From Lycium barbarum (Eukaryota > Streptophyta > Magnoliopsida > Solanales > Solanaceae), in contig NC_083344.1 in the NCBI RefSeq assembly GCF_019175385.1, forward strand, positions 7,478,965-7,542,964: 64,000 bases of DNA, given 5' to 3'. The notes below the pieces were generated by a model, which saw only the letters and a program-made list of their open reading frames with translations, ran no database searches and was not told where the DNA came from. Below are positions 1-9,743 of the stretch, in pieces; position 1 is the first letter of the stretch; each line of letters opens with the position of its first letter. Both the position numbers and the translations under genes were made by a program.

Positions 1-53
1 GACACGTGGCGCCCCTTGATTGGCCGTCCTCGGTAACCGCTCCTTTTCTTCGC

Positions 54-63
54 CTATATAAGG
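54..63 (+). promoter_or_regulatory. TATA box of the antisense extra gene of E1
   Basis: CTATATAAGG stands in a GC-richer stretch and is followed by a CT-rich leader with many TTCAC/CTCC runs, a typical plant core-promoter layout. Transcription would start near 85-95 on the plus strand, opposite to gag-pol. The next ATG in the long coding frame is at 531. E2 has comparable TATA boxes before both of its extra genes (31818 and 33811), which supports a real promoter. Confidence 0.65.
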
Positions 64-89
64 CCCTCCATCTCCTCATTTCTCCACTT

Positions 90-530
90 TCACGCATTTT
101 GCTCCTCTTCAACTTCACACCATTCTCTGCACTTTTTCATCTCCATTTCACCCAATCAATCTTCCCATTCGATCTGTAGCTGGTTCTTTGGTGCACACAA
201 TCGTGCGAAAGAGCCAATTCTGTTTCCTCTTCTTATAGTGCTTCTTCTTTCTCTTCCTCGCTAAAAGAGCCAAAATCTTTCTTTCTACTTGTACTTTCCT
301 CCAAGCTCGTGGTCGCAATGCCGCCTCCACGCAAGCCCTCGGTCCGCCTCAGATGCAGGAGAGCTATTGGATGACCCATCTACTTGCAAGGAGACTTGTT
401 GGGACTCTTTTCTACCTGCCCCTGCAAGAATTTGCGGCAATCATTTTTTTCACTATTTTAGCTATTATGATTGAGATAAGCCTCTTTAGAGGGGGAAGTT
501 GGTAAAGACCCGCCCCTTGTTTCAGTCAGA
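90..530 (+). other. Probable 5' leader of the E1 extra gene
   Basis: CT-rich sequence between the TATA box and the coding frame. It holds a short open frame (289-474) with no recognisable product and several upstream ATGs. An additional intron is possible (GGTAAAG at 501-507), but no acceptor could be fixed. No host gene is seen here. Confidence 0.4.
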
Positions 531-3471
531 ATGAGTCCCCGAGACCCCGGGACCTCGTCACTAGTCTCTTCATCTTTATTAAATCCCTCTCTCGGGCCTT
601 CCCTCTTTCTCGTCATCTCGATGTCTGAATCCACTTCTCATGATGCTCCACCGGTATCGTCCCCAGGGGCCGAGCCTGCGACCCTGGTTAAATTCGAGCC
701 CACGGCCTCGGATATCATACTGGCCAAATTCAACTTTAATAAGGACCTTGAGGTCGAGAAGCCTTCCTCCGTTTCAGACAGGGGTTTTGACGTGAGGCGG
801 TATCCCTCATCTATCACTGAGGAGAGGCTCGACATAGTCCGGGCCGATTGCGGGTGGGACACCCGTCCGGTTCGGGTTTTCGCCCTCGGGCCAGGTGAAT
901 CTGTTACCGACCATCGTGAAGGGTTTTGTATGTTTATACATACCCCGTCACTCTCAAACTCGATCCCCCGGTGGATCCGGTCATCCTCGACATGTGCCGG
1001 ACCTACGGTGTTACATTGGCCCAGATCGACCCAAATGTTTGGAGGGTCGTAGCGTGCCTCCGGTTGTTGGCCAACAACGCTGATAAGGAGCTCACCTTGG
1101 CCCACCTGATACGCCTATACTCCCCGAGGCTGTTCCGGGGTGGCGCAATGAAACTGGCCAAACGCAGCCGGAATCCCTTCTTCTCGAAAATGGACGAGGA
1201 CAGGGACCGGGGGTGGTTGGAGCGGTATGTCCGGGTAAAGACCGAGGACATCATCCCGGCCGATCACATGCCCTTCCCGGAGAAACGGAACAACAAGCGT
1301 AAGTCCTAAGTCTCGAATAATTGCCTTAGCGTTGCCTTGTTAAATTTTTATGCGGCCTTCTCACTATTTTTTCTCTACTTCCGTCAGCCAACGGGTATGT
1401 TCGTCCGGTCATTCGGAATCTGAGTGACTGGGTCACTGTTCTCCTCGACCAGCATCCTTATGACGACCGGACATGGGCCCACCTGTCGCGTGGCCGATGG
1501 GTCACCCAGAACCACGGTAGCCCTCTACCTCCATTCAGCTGCATCTTCCTTTATTCGTTTCGTCCTTCGACCTTCTCTAACATCTTATATTTTCAGGTTT
1601 GCCCAAGGGCTCGGTAGCCCCCAGACCGGAGTCGGGGACCGTTCCCTCAGTACCGGCATCCGAGTTTGACACAGCGGGTTCTTCCCGTGTTCTTGCCGAT
1701 GCTGCAAAAAGAAAACGGCCCTCCGAGAAGGGGCAGACGCCGAAAAGGAAGAAAGCAAGAAGCGTCGCTCGGTTCTCAAGGGAAGAGACGGATCCCGACA
1801 TCATTATTCGGAGTGTCGGTTCTGTTCCCTCCGTGGCTCCAATACCGGAGGAGGCGGTCTCCGTTCCACCCCTTCCTTCTATCGGCGAAGGTCTGCTGGT
1901 TCCTGCTCCACATTCAGGTGCGGAAGAAATACTTTCACCGGCTCCTCTTCAGTTGATTGACTTTGTCGACATTTCAGGTGAAACTTCTTCGGAAGACACT
2001 CCCCTACAAAGGAAAAGGTCCGGGGAAGCGACTGCTGCTGAAGCCGACAAAAGGCCCGCCCCAGTACCGGAGAGCGAGGCCCCCATAGGTGCTCGCGCGT
2101 CTCCCGAGCATGAGCCTGCTAAAATTGCAGAGCCCCCGGCCTTTGCCAAAAATATTGAGGCTGCTCCAAGTTCATCTTCCCCGGCTGTGCGGGTGGATGA
2201 TTTCGATGATATGTTCTCCAGAACTCCCCCCGCCACCGGTGAAGCTGCGGGCTTTGGTCATCTCCTTATTCCTCGGGCCACGAGGTCTGCCAACCGGACC
2301 AACGACTCTGGTGCCAGGGACAACATGGTGAATATTTTCCCGGCCCCGAGCGTGGAACCAAGGAGAACCCGATCGGCAGTAATCACCGTCCCCGAGGACT
2401 GCAGCTTCTTGTCGCGTCCGGTGGGTGTAGCAAGCTATTTGCGACCTCTCGTCTCTGATTCGGACAGGCGCAAAATGACCGGGGTCACCTGGCAGTGCCT
2501 CATTAACGAGGGTATGCACGCGGGCAACCAGGTAAGGTTCTTAGCCATCTTTGTATAATTTATCTGGGGATTTTACCCTTACTTCGCCTAAGTCTTCTAA
2601 CTTGTTCTACCTGCAGAGTGTGGTGCTGGTTAATGAAGCTTTCATCCGTGCTCAACATGAGATAGACGATCTTCGAGGCCAACTGGATGCCCAGGGCCGA
2701 GAAACGGAGAAGTACCAGCATCTTCTTCAGGAGAAGGAGGAAGAGTTGAATCGGGCGGCCGTGCTGGCCAACCTCCGTCCCGAGCTTGATGCGGCTAAGG
2801 ACGAGAACCGTCATTTGAAGAGTGAACTGGTCGCTATGGCCGACTATAACCAGAGCCTTGAGTCTGAAAAAATCGGCCTTAACCGGGATAAAGCCCAATT
2901 TTCCTCGAGGCTAGATGAGATCGAGACCACGGTTTCCCGACTCCGGGGAGAGCTGGACTCGGTGAAGGCTGATGCAACGGGCTTGGCCGAGAGGAACCGG
3001 CAGCTGGAGTCCGAGGCTGCCTTGTCCAACGAGCGTAGGAGGTTGTTCAAGGAAAAAGCCGAGGAGCGGTCTCGGATATGCGAAGGCCTAAGGGCCGAGG
3101 TCGAAGAGGCGGTTATCGCCAACAACGGCCTTAAGGCCGAGCTGGAGGCAGCCACTGGTAGGATAAGTGTCCTTGAGGAAGACCGGGCTGATCTAAAAGC
3201 GAAATTGGCCAAGGCTGAGGCCGACTTGGAAGAGACCTAGAGAAGTGTTGAGGCGGCCGAGGCTCATACTGCTATTGTTGCCGAGTATGAGAAGTGGAAG
3301 TCTCGGCGGATCACCCTCGAGCAAGCTGAGCACGGTTTCTCGGATCTTCCGGCCCTGATACTCGAGGCCAAGAGGATGGAGGAAGAAGCCAATCGTGCCC
3401 TCGGGTCCGAGTTAGACGACTCCGAGCGAACTGTGTCCGAGCACTCATCCTCCTCCAGTCATGCCGGATAG
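531..3471 (+). pseudogene. Spliced antisense extra ORF of E1: Transposase_28-like domain plus coiled coil
   Basis: Four exons fit canonical borders: 531-1298, 1388-1516, 1597-2531 and 2617-3471, with introns starting GTAAGT, GTAGCC and GTAAGG and ending in CAG. Codon phase is kept across all junctions. An in-frame ATG at 621 is an alternative start. Exons 1-2 encode a globular domain with the pattern VYTYP...LAQIDPNVWR...LIRLYSPRLFRGG, resembling the plant 'putative gypsy type transposon' family. Exon 3 has a basic NLS-like stretch (KRKRPSEKGQTPKRKKARS) and a second conserved block ending VGVASYLRPLVSDSDRRKM. Exon 4 is a heptad-rich coiled coil of about 200 residues. Two lesions are seen: one missing T in the T-run at 924-927 shifts the frame, and TAG at 3238-3240 stops the coiled coil 76 codons early (frame stays open to TAG 3469-3471). 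The biochemical role is unknown; nuclear location is inferred. Confidence 0.75.
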
Positions 3472-3921
3472 TATGGGGTTCATGCCTTGCTTTTTGTTTT
3501 TGTTTTTTGCCTTTGTAGGACTTTGTTTTTCTTTTGATGTAAGAGACATCCGTTGTATAAATGAAAAATGCATCTTTCTTGCTTCTTCGTTTGAATGTTT
3601 ACTCGCTGCTTTTGCTATAGTTGTTGATCCGTTCTAGGACAAGTCGACTCGTAGTCGTTAATTCATCGTGCCCGTAGGTCTTATCCGATATTTTGGGGCC
3701 GGTGGATTATCAAATTTTGGCTTGGATCATTGTGGTCTCGTTGCCTTTGTTGAATTTCGACCATGGTACCCGGCGTAGGGTATGCGAACGAGGCAGTACC
3801 GAAATACGGTTTTTATCAACTGGGCAAAGTATATTTGACAGGAAGCTGTTATCCCAACTTTTGATAACTTTGTGCTTGCAAGATGTTTGTACATATGAGA
3901 ATTTTAACTCTTTCTTCCTTA
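3472..3921 (+). other. 3' flank of the E1 extra gene, no coding signal
   Basis: T-rich sequence after the stop codon at 3469-3471. It includes TTGTATAAATGAAAAATG around 3553-3570, a plausible plant polyadenylation region. A short open frame at 3693-3959 has no recognisable product and runs into the tandem repeat. I see nothing else in it. Confidence 0.4.
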
Positions 3922-4199
3922 GCCGTAGCAAATGTAAAATGGGACACGATTCGTTATGATCGTTTGGTCCTTACATTAGAGGCTATGGCCGGTGGCCGGG
4001 CCTTAACTTTGCCGTAGCAAAATGCTAAATGGGACACGATTCATTATGATCGTTTGGTCCTTACATTGGAGGCTATGGCCGGTGGCCGGGCCTTAACTTT
4101 GCCGTAGCAAAATGCTAAATGGGACACGATTCATTATGATCGTTTGGTCCTTACATTGGAGGCTATGGCCGGTGGCCGGGCCTTAACTTTGCCATAGCA
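3922..4199. repeat. 90-bp tandem repeat, three copies plus a partial fourth, in the E1 3' region
   Basis: Copies start at 3922, 4011, 4101 and 4191 with GCCGTAGCAAA and contain GGGACACGATTC, CGTTTGGTCCTTACATT and GGCTATGGCCGGTGGCCGGG. Copies 2 and 3 are almost identical; copy 1 is 89 bp with a few changes. E2 has a single related segment near 37399-37431 (GACACGATTCAGTCGATCG then TTTGGTCCTTACAT), so the amplification is specific to E1. Tandem repeats in the 3' untranslated part are known for the related Retand family. Confidence 0.9.
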
Positions 4200-4369
4200 A
4201 ATATTGAGCTTCTCCGTCTGCTTTAATCGGGGTCATCTTCGGTGTGGCATAGTACTCCCCTAGCACTTATCCGATGTCCGAGGTCGGGTGAGTGCTATTA
4301 TGTCCCCAATCGGAGGATGTGACACAGGGTATCCGGGTACTTGCCCTTCATATCCGTTAAGTAACACGT

Positions 4370-4470
4370 TGTACTCGTTGCCTCATTAAAAACCTTGTCG
4401 GAAAACCCATTTTGGGATAAAACCGGACTAAGGAAAAGAGTGCAACACGTGTTTTCAGGCCTAAGACTCT
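4370..4470. other. Conserved non-coding block downstream of pol (E1)
   Basis: The block CATTAAAAACCTTGTCGGAA, then AAACCC, then GGGATAAAA, then AGGAAAAGAGTGCA is repeated with few differences in E2 at 37615-37700. The flanking DNA of the two elements is far more diverged. It lies 70-170 nt beyond the pol stop codon in element sense. The likely role is in RNA processing or packaging, but that is inference. Confidence 0.6.
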
Positions 4471-4539
4471 AACTTTTATCCCGCTCTTGACTTCCTGCAA
4501 GATAGAAAAGTTAATAAGAGAATGTGGGGAGACCATACC

Positions 4540-7500
4540 TCAGCAGTAGTATCTCTTCAGATGGGCCACGTTCCAGTTATTACGCAGACGCTGCCCGTCC
4601 ATGGACTCCAATTGGTACGATCCTTTGCCTGTTATACCGGTTATCTTGTACGGGCCTTCCCAGTTCGGCCCCAGCTTTCCCTCGTTGGGGTTCTTGGTGT
4701 GCAAGGTAACTTTTCGAAGCACTAAATCCCCAACTTGGAATACCGAAAGTTGGCTCTTCGGTTGTAGTATCTTTCCATCCTCTGCTTTTGGGCCGCCATG
4801 CGGACCGACGCGCTTTCACGTAGTTCATCTTCGAGGTCGAGCTTCACGGCCATGGCCTCCCCGTTTGACCCCTCGGTGGTATACCTGAAACAGAGGGTCG
4901 GTTCGCCGACTTCTACGGGGACAAGGGCTTCGGCTCCGTAAACCAATGAGAATGGGGTTTCTCCCGTGCTCGATTTGGATGTGGTTTTGTAGGCCCACAA
5001 CACCTCCGGCAATATCTCCCTCCAGTGATGCTTCGATGCTTCGAGTCTTTTCCTCAAATTTTGGATTATCGTTTTGTTCGTGGATTCTGCCTGTCCGTTT
5101 GCACACAGGTGATATGGGGTTGACACGATTTTCTTGATATTCAACCCCTCGAGGAAATTGTTGACCTTGCCACCCACGAACTGAGGACCGTTGTCACAAG
5201 TAATCTCGGAGGGGACGCCGAAGCGGCAGATGATGTGATCCCATATGAAGTCGATGACTTCCTTCTCTCTTATCTTCTTGAAGGCCTGTGCTTCAACCCA
5301 TTTAGAAAAATAGTCAGTCATAAACAGAATGAAACGGGCCTTACCTGGTGCCTGAGGTAACGGACCCACAATGTCCATTCCCCACTTCATGAAAGGCCAG
5401 GGTGAGATTACCGAATGCAGTAACTCCCCGGGCTGGTGGATCATCGGAGCGTGCTTCTGACATCCGTCGCATTTTCGGACAAAGGTTTTAGCGTCATCGT
5501 CCATCCGATTCCAGTAATAACCGGCCCTGATGATTTTTCGAACCAGAGCTTCCGCACCGGAGTGGTTGCCGCAGGTTACCTCGTGTACCTCTCTTATCAC
5601 GTATTCCGTTTCACCGGGACCCAAACACTTAGCCAGAGGACCGAGGAAAGAGCGTCGATACAGTTGACCGTCCACTAAGCAAAAGCGGGCAGCCTTGGTC
5701 CGTAGCGATCGTGACTCTTTCGGGTCATTTGGGAGCTTACCATTACGCAAGTAGTCGATGTACTTGTTGCGCCAATCCCAGGTCAAGCCCATTGTGTATA
5801 TTTCAGCATGCCCGGTTTCTATGGCCGTGTTCGATAAGTGCACCGTTGCCCCGAGGTCGATTTCCTCCCCTTCGACCGAGGATCCCAAGTTTGCTAATGC
5901 ATCGGCTTCACTGTTCTGCTCCCTTGGTACATGCTGCATGATCCATTCTTTGAATTGATGGAGTACCACTTGGGTTTTTTCGAGGTATCGCTGCATCCGT
6001 TCGTCCTTTACCTCGAATACTCCGTTCACCTGGTTCACGACCAAAAGCGAGTCGCACTTTGCTTCGATTGTTTCGGCTCCCAAGCTCCGAGCTAATTCCA
6101 AACCTGCAATCATAGCCTCATACTCGGCTTCATTATTAGTCAGTCTAGCAGTTCTAACGAACTGTCGGATGACCTCCCCGGCCGGGGTCCTAAGGACAAT
6201 CCCGAGTCCGGAACCTCTAAGATTCGAGGCCCCGTCCGTATGTAGAGACCAAACGCCCGTGATCTTTCCCGAGGTCAGCAAAAGTTCCTTCTCGACCTCG
6301 GGGACCATGGCTGGGGTAAAGTCTGCCACAAAATCGGCCAAGATTTGGGATTTGATGGCTGTTCGAGGTTTGTACTCGATATCGTAACCGCTAATTTCTA
6401 CAGCCCATTTTGTTAATCTACCGGGTAACTCGGGTTTATGCATTATGTTTTTTAAAAGGTAAGTGGTTATTACATATATGGGGTGGCATTGAAAATAAGG
6501 TTTGAGCTTTCTGGAAGCGCTTACTAATGCTAATGCTAGCTTTTCCAAATGGGGGTAACGGGTCTCTGCATCCCCCAAAGTTCTACTTACATAATAGATA
6601 GGGAATTGCGTACCTGATTCTTCTCGGACCAAAACGCCGCTTACCGCCATTTCGGAGACTGCTAGGTAGAGAAAAAGCGGCTCATCGGCCTTCGGTGTGT
6701 GCAGTAACGGGGGGCTGGACAGATACTTCTTCAACTCCCTTAGGGCTTCTTGGCACTCCGGTGTCCAATCGAAGTCGTTCTTCTTCCTGAGCAAAGAGAA
6801 GAAACGGTGACTCTTGTCCGAGGACCTCGAAATGAAGCGACTCAGCGCCGCTATCCGCCCGGTGAGCTTCTGTACCCCCTTTATGTTGTTCACGACCTCG
6901 ATGGCCTTGATATTGTCCGGGTTGATTTCAATTCCCCGGTTTGACACCATGAACCCCAGAAATTTACCGGACCTTACGCCGGAGGCACACTTCTCCGGGT
7001 TTAGTTTCATGTTGTATCTGCGGAGTACATCGAAGGTTTCCTGCAAATGCTTTAAATGGTCCTCTGCTTCCAGGGACTTAACAACCATATCGTCAACATA
7101 AACCTCCATTGTCTTCCCTATTTGTTCTTCGAACATCCCATTAACTAGGCGTTGGTAAGTTGCACCGGCATTTTTTAATACGAAAGGCATGACGTTATAA
7201 CAGTAAGTCCCATAACGGGTGATGAAGGATGTTTTCTCTTGATCCTCCAGGTGCATCCAGATTTGGTTGTACCCGGAGTAAGCATCGAGAAAACTTAACA
7301 TTTCATGCCCGGCCGTCGCATCGATCATTCTGTCGATGTGAGGCAATGGGAATGAATCCTTCGGATATGCCTTGTTTAAATCCTTATAATCGACACACAT
7401 TCGAAGTTTATTACCTTTTTTGGGCACCACCACCACGTTAGCAAGCCAGTCCGGGTATTTCACCTCCCGGATGAAGCCTATATTTAAAAGCTTTGTTACC

Positions 7501-7868
7501 TCGTCTTTCACGAAGGCGTATTTCTGCTCTGACATGGGCCTTCTTTTTTGCTTCACCGGTTGAAATTTTCCGTCCAAGCTGAGTTTGTGGGACGCTATTT
7601 CCGGTGATATACCTGTCATGTCTACATGCGACCATGCAAAGCAATCGGCGTTAGCTTGAAGAAATTCAATTAATTTACGCCTGAGCTCCGGAGTAAGCCC
7701 CGTGCCCAGGTATACCTTCCTGTCCGGTAAGAACTCGAACAAAATGATCTGCTCCAGCTCCTCCACGGTTGACTTGGTCGCGTCCGAGTCATCCGGCATG
7801 ACAAAGGATCTGGGCGTCCCGAAGTCATCCTCTTCATGTACTGGATCCGGTCCAGTGTACTTTAATTG
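4540..7868 (-). CDS. pol: E1 pol: reverse transcriptase, dual RNase H, integrase (frameshifted near the end)
   Basis: The frame is continuous with gag through the UAG at 7869-7871; the first internal Met is at 7799. Domains in order: RT with KLRMCVDYKDLNKA, FLDAYSGYNQI and catalytic YVDD; a first RNase H (LFLYLAVSE..., TRYPHLEKLALAL); a second RNase H (TDGAS, NNEAEYEA, CDSLL, EADALA); and integrase with an H-H-C-C finger (HEVTCGNHS...CDGCQKH) and a D-D-E core (MDIVGP, CDNGPQF, GQAESTN). RT has MPFVLKNAG where E2 has MPFGLKNAG, a change at a usually invariant Gly. A run of four G (4727-4730 on this strand) is one base short compared with E2, so the frame stops at 4722 and the last 60 codons, to 4540, lie in another frame. 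This may be a real mutation or a homopolymer read error. The product would copy and integrate the element. Confidence 0.88.
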
Positions 7869-7874
7869 CTATTG
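7863..7874 (-). promoter_or_regulatory. In-frame UAG with readthrough-type context between gag-protease and pol (E1)
   Basis: On the minus strand the gag frame ends CCC CAA TAG CAA TTA and stays open for more than 1000 codons beyond. UAG-CAA-UUA matches the UAG-CAR-YYA signal known from the tobacco mosaic virus leaky stop. E2 has TAG CAA TCA at the same place (41133-41141), also fitting CARYYA. Readthrough would set the Gag to Gag-Pol ratio. An ordinary nonsense mutation is the alternative, but retention of stop and context in two divergent copies argues against it. Confidence 0.65.
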
Positions 7875-9635
7875 GGGGACCTGCCCTCCGGTTGTACCCT
7901 TCTCTTCCTGAGCCGGCTTCTCGTCTACTGCGAACATTTCCTTTGCTGCAGGCTGCTCGCCCCGGACGGTTTTCACCCCCTCCGGAGTGGGGAATTTCAG
8001 CAACTGATGCAGTGTTGAGGGAACTGCCTTCATGCTATGTATCCAAGGTCTGCCCAATAACGCATTATATTTCATGTCTCCTTCGATCACATAGAACATT
8101 GTTTGCTGTATGGTGCCATCCACATTTACGGGCAATGAGATCTCTCCCTTCGTGGTTTCGCTAGCCATATTGAACCCGCTGAGTACCCGAACTACCGGCA
8201 CAATCCTATCGAGCAACCCTAGCTGTTCGACCACTCCCCATCGGATGATGTTGGCCGAGCTACCTGGGTCAACCAAAATTCGTTTAACCTTAGTTTTAAA
8301 GACAAGTACAGAAATTACCAGTGCATCGTTGTGCGGCTGAACGATGCCTTCCGCGTCTTCGTCATCGAAGAAAATAGAGCCCCTGGTCGAATGGTCTCGG
8401 ATGCGTTTTTCATGAACAATTGAGACCTTGGTCCGTTTCATTACCGGTTCCCGAGGGACGTCAATACCCCCAACTATCATGTTGATCGTATGCTGGTGTT
8501 CGACCGGTTCGACCCTTCGATGAGCTTCCCGCTCTTTGTAGTGACTTTTGGCTCGCTCGCTCAATAGATCTCGAAGGTGGCCGTTTTTTAATAACCGGGC
8601 TACCTCTTCTCTCAACTGGCGGCAATCCTCAGTTTTGTGACCATGGGTTCCGTGATACTCACACACCACGCTAGGATCCCGCTGTCCCGGGTCTGACCTC
8701 AGTGGTTTCGGCCATCGCACATCCGGTACTCGGCCGATAGCCGATACAAGGCCCGAGGTATTGACGTTGAAGTTGTACTCCGAAATCTTCGGCGGACCCC
8801 TATGGTTGACAGAACTTCCGGCGTCGCTCCTGAACGAGAGTCCCCGGCTGTTCAACGGGCGCTCGACCCGCTTGCTACCTCGACCGGAGAGGTGGTTTGG
8901 GCTCTCTTTTGACCCATCCGACCTGGAGTTTGGTCTCTCCGGGTGGGAGTATGGTCGAAACCTTTCTTTTGATGATTCAGACTTCATCTCATAACCCTTC
9001 CTCGACTTCTCGAAACCTCTATCCACTTTTAACTTTACCGGGAAGGGCCTTTGGATGTACCTTTTCGAATTCGGCCCCTTTAGTAAAGGTGGAGCCCCCG
9101 GTATCTGGTCCACCCGAGAATTGTATGTCTCGACCCTCTTTTCGGTCGAATCCACCCGTTTCGCCAAAGTCTCGAGCATCTTTAGGACCTCTGTCGAGGA
9201 GTCGGCTCCGGAGCCGTCGCTCTCGACCATTCGTACTTCGTTTCTTCCGGTTCCGACTGTACCCTTTGCCTTTACCGGCCCTGCTTCACCCTTTCCGCTC
9301 TGCAGTTGGGCAATTGCTAACCCTTGCTCGGCGATTGCCGCCCTCTGCTCCTCCAGCATTTCAAAAATTAAACGTAAGTTAATGCCGTCGTTTGGCGCGT
9401 CCGGTTCTCTCCGACCCCTATCCCGGGATATCGTAACGGAATGGTGAGTGTTGAGAGGATCGGTGGCCGGTAGGGCGGCGTTCTCTTGATCTACGGTATT
9501 TTGCCGGTTGAGTCCTTCCCTTGAATCAACGGGGTTCGGATCAGCAGGGTTCGGCAATGCCCGCAGTCCGCTCCCTTCGTTTTCCGCCACGATCTCGGTA
9601 TTATTGACATGACCGGATTGTTCGACGTCAGCCAT
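7869..9635 (-). CDS. gag: E1 gag-protease, 588 aa, capsid core deleted
   Basis: The start ATG lies about 90 nt after the primer-binding site. The N-terminal third is hydrophilic with a short coiled coil (residues about 85-175). A His/Cys finger follows (CEYHGTHGHKTEDC), then an aspartic protease region with VDPGSSANII and the flap/C-terminal ALLGRPWIH. The usual capsid core of this family is absent. E2 shows it at 42453-42821 (YNGTTDP, LLKKFGETLTKGAMIWYQNL); in E1 the text jumps from the PGAPPLLKGPNSKRY region straight to an Arg/Ser-rich segment at about 9015-9060. The frame remains open, so the deletion is a multiple of three or was selected to be. The product could be a trans-acting or dead Gag. 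It ends at the leaky-type TAG. Confidence 0.85.
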   Translation of the reverse strand: MADVEQSGHVNNTEIVAENEGSGLRALPNPADPNPVDSREGLNRQNTVDQENAALPATDPLNTHHSVTISRDRGRREPDAPNDGINLRLIFEMLEEQRAAIAEQGLAIAQLQSGKGEAGPVKAKGTVGTGRNEVRMVESDGSGADSSTEVLKMLETLAKRVDSTEKRVETYNSRVDQIPGAPPLLKGPNSKRYIQRPFPVKLKVDRGFEKSRKGYEMKSESSKERFRPYSHPERPNSRSDGSKESPNHLSGRGSKRVERPLNSRGLSFRSDAGSSVNHRGPPKISEYNFNVNTSGLVSAIGRVPDVRWPKPLRSDPGQRDPSVVCEYHGTHGHKTEDCRQLREEVARLLKNGHLRDLLSERAKSHYKEREAHRRVEPVEHQHTINMIVGGIDVPREPVMKRTKVSIVHEKRIRDHSTRGSIFFDDEDAEGIVQPHNDALVISVLVFKTKVKRILVDPGSSANIIRWGVVEQLGLLDRIVPVVRVLSGFNMASETTKGEISLPVNVDGTIQQTMFYVIEGDMKYNALLGRPWIHSMKAVPSTLHQLLKFPTPEGVKTVRGEQPAAKEMFAVDEKPAQEEKGTTGGQVPQ

Positions 9636-9722
9636 TCAGACCGTTTTCACAGTGATGGGTAGGGACGCTTTTGGTTTCGATGAATATGGTAGAAATCAAG
9701 GCCAAAGACCACTATTATCCTA

Positions 9723-9740
9723 GCCCCACGGTGGGCGCCA
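9723..9740 (-). other. Primer-binding site of E1
   Basis: On the minus strand TGGCGCCCACCGTGGGGC begins three bases after the LTR end. It starts with TGG, as expected for pairing to a tRNA 3' CCA, and E2 carries TGGCACCCATCGTGGGGC at the same place (43460-43477). The tRNA species was not assigned. Confidence 0.75.
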
Positions 9741-9743
9741 AAC

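Noticed and set aside
289..474. Upstream frame as an additional E1 protein
   Set aside because: Short, no conservation with E2's leader; probably 5' untranslated.
8761..9447. Plus-strand open frames opposite gag
   Set aside because: They mirror the GC-rich gag codons, have no domain and no promoter; shadows of the minus-strand frame.
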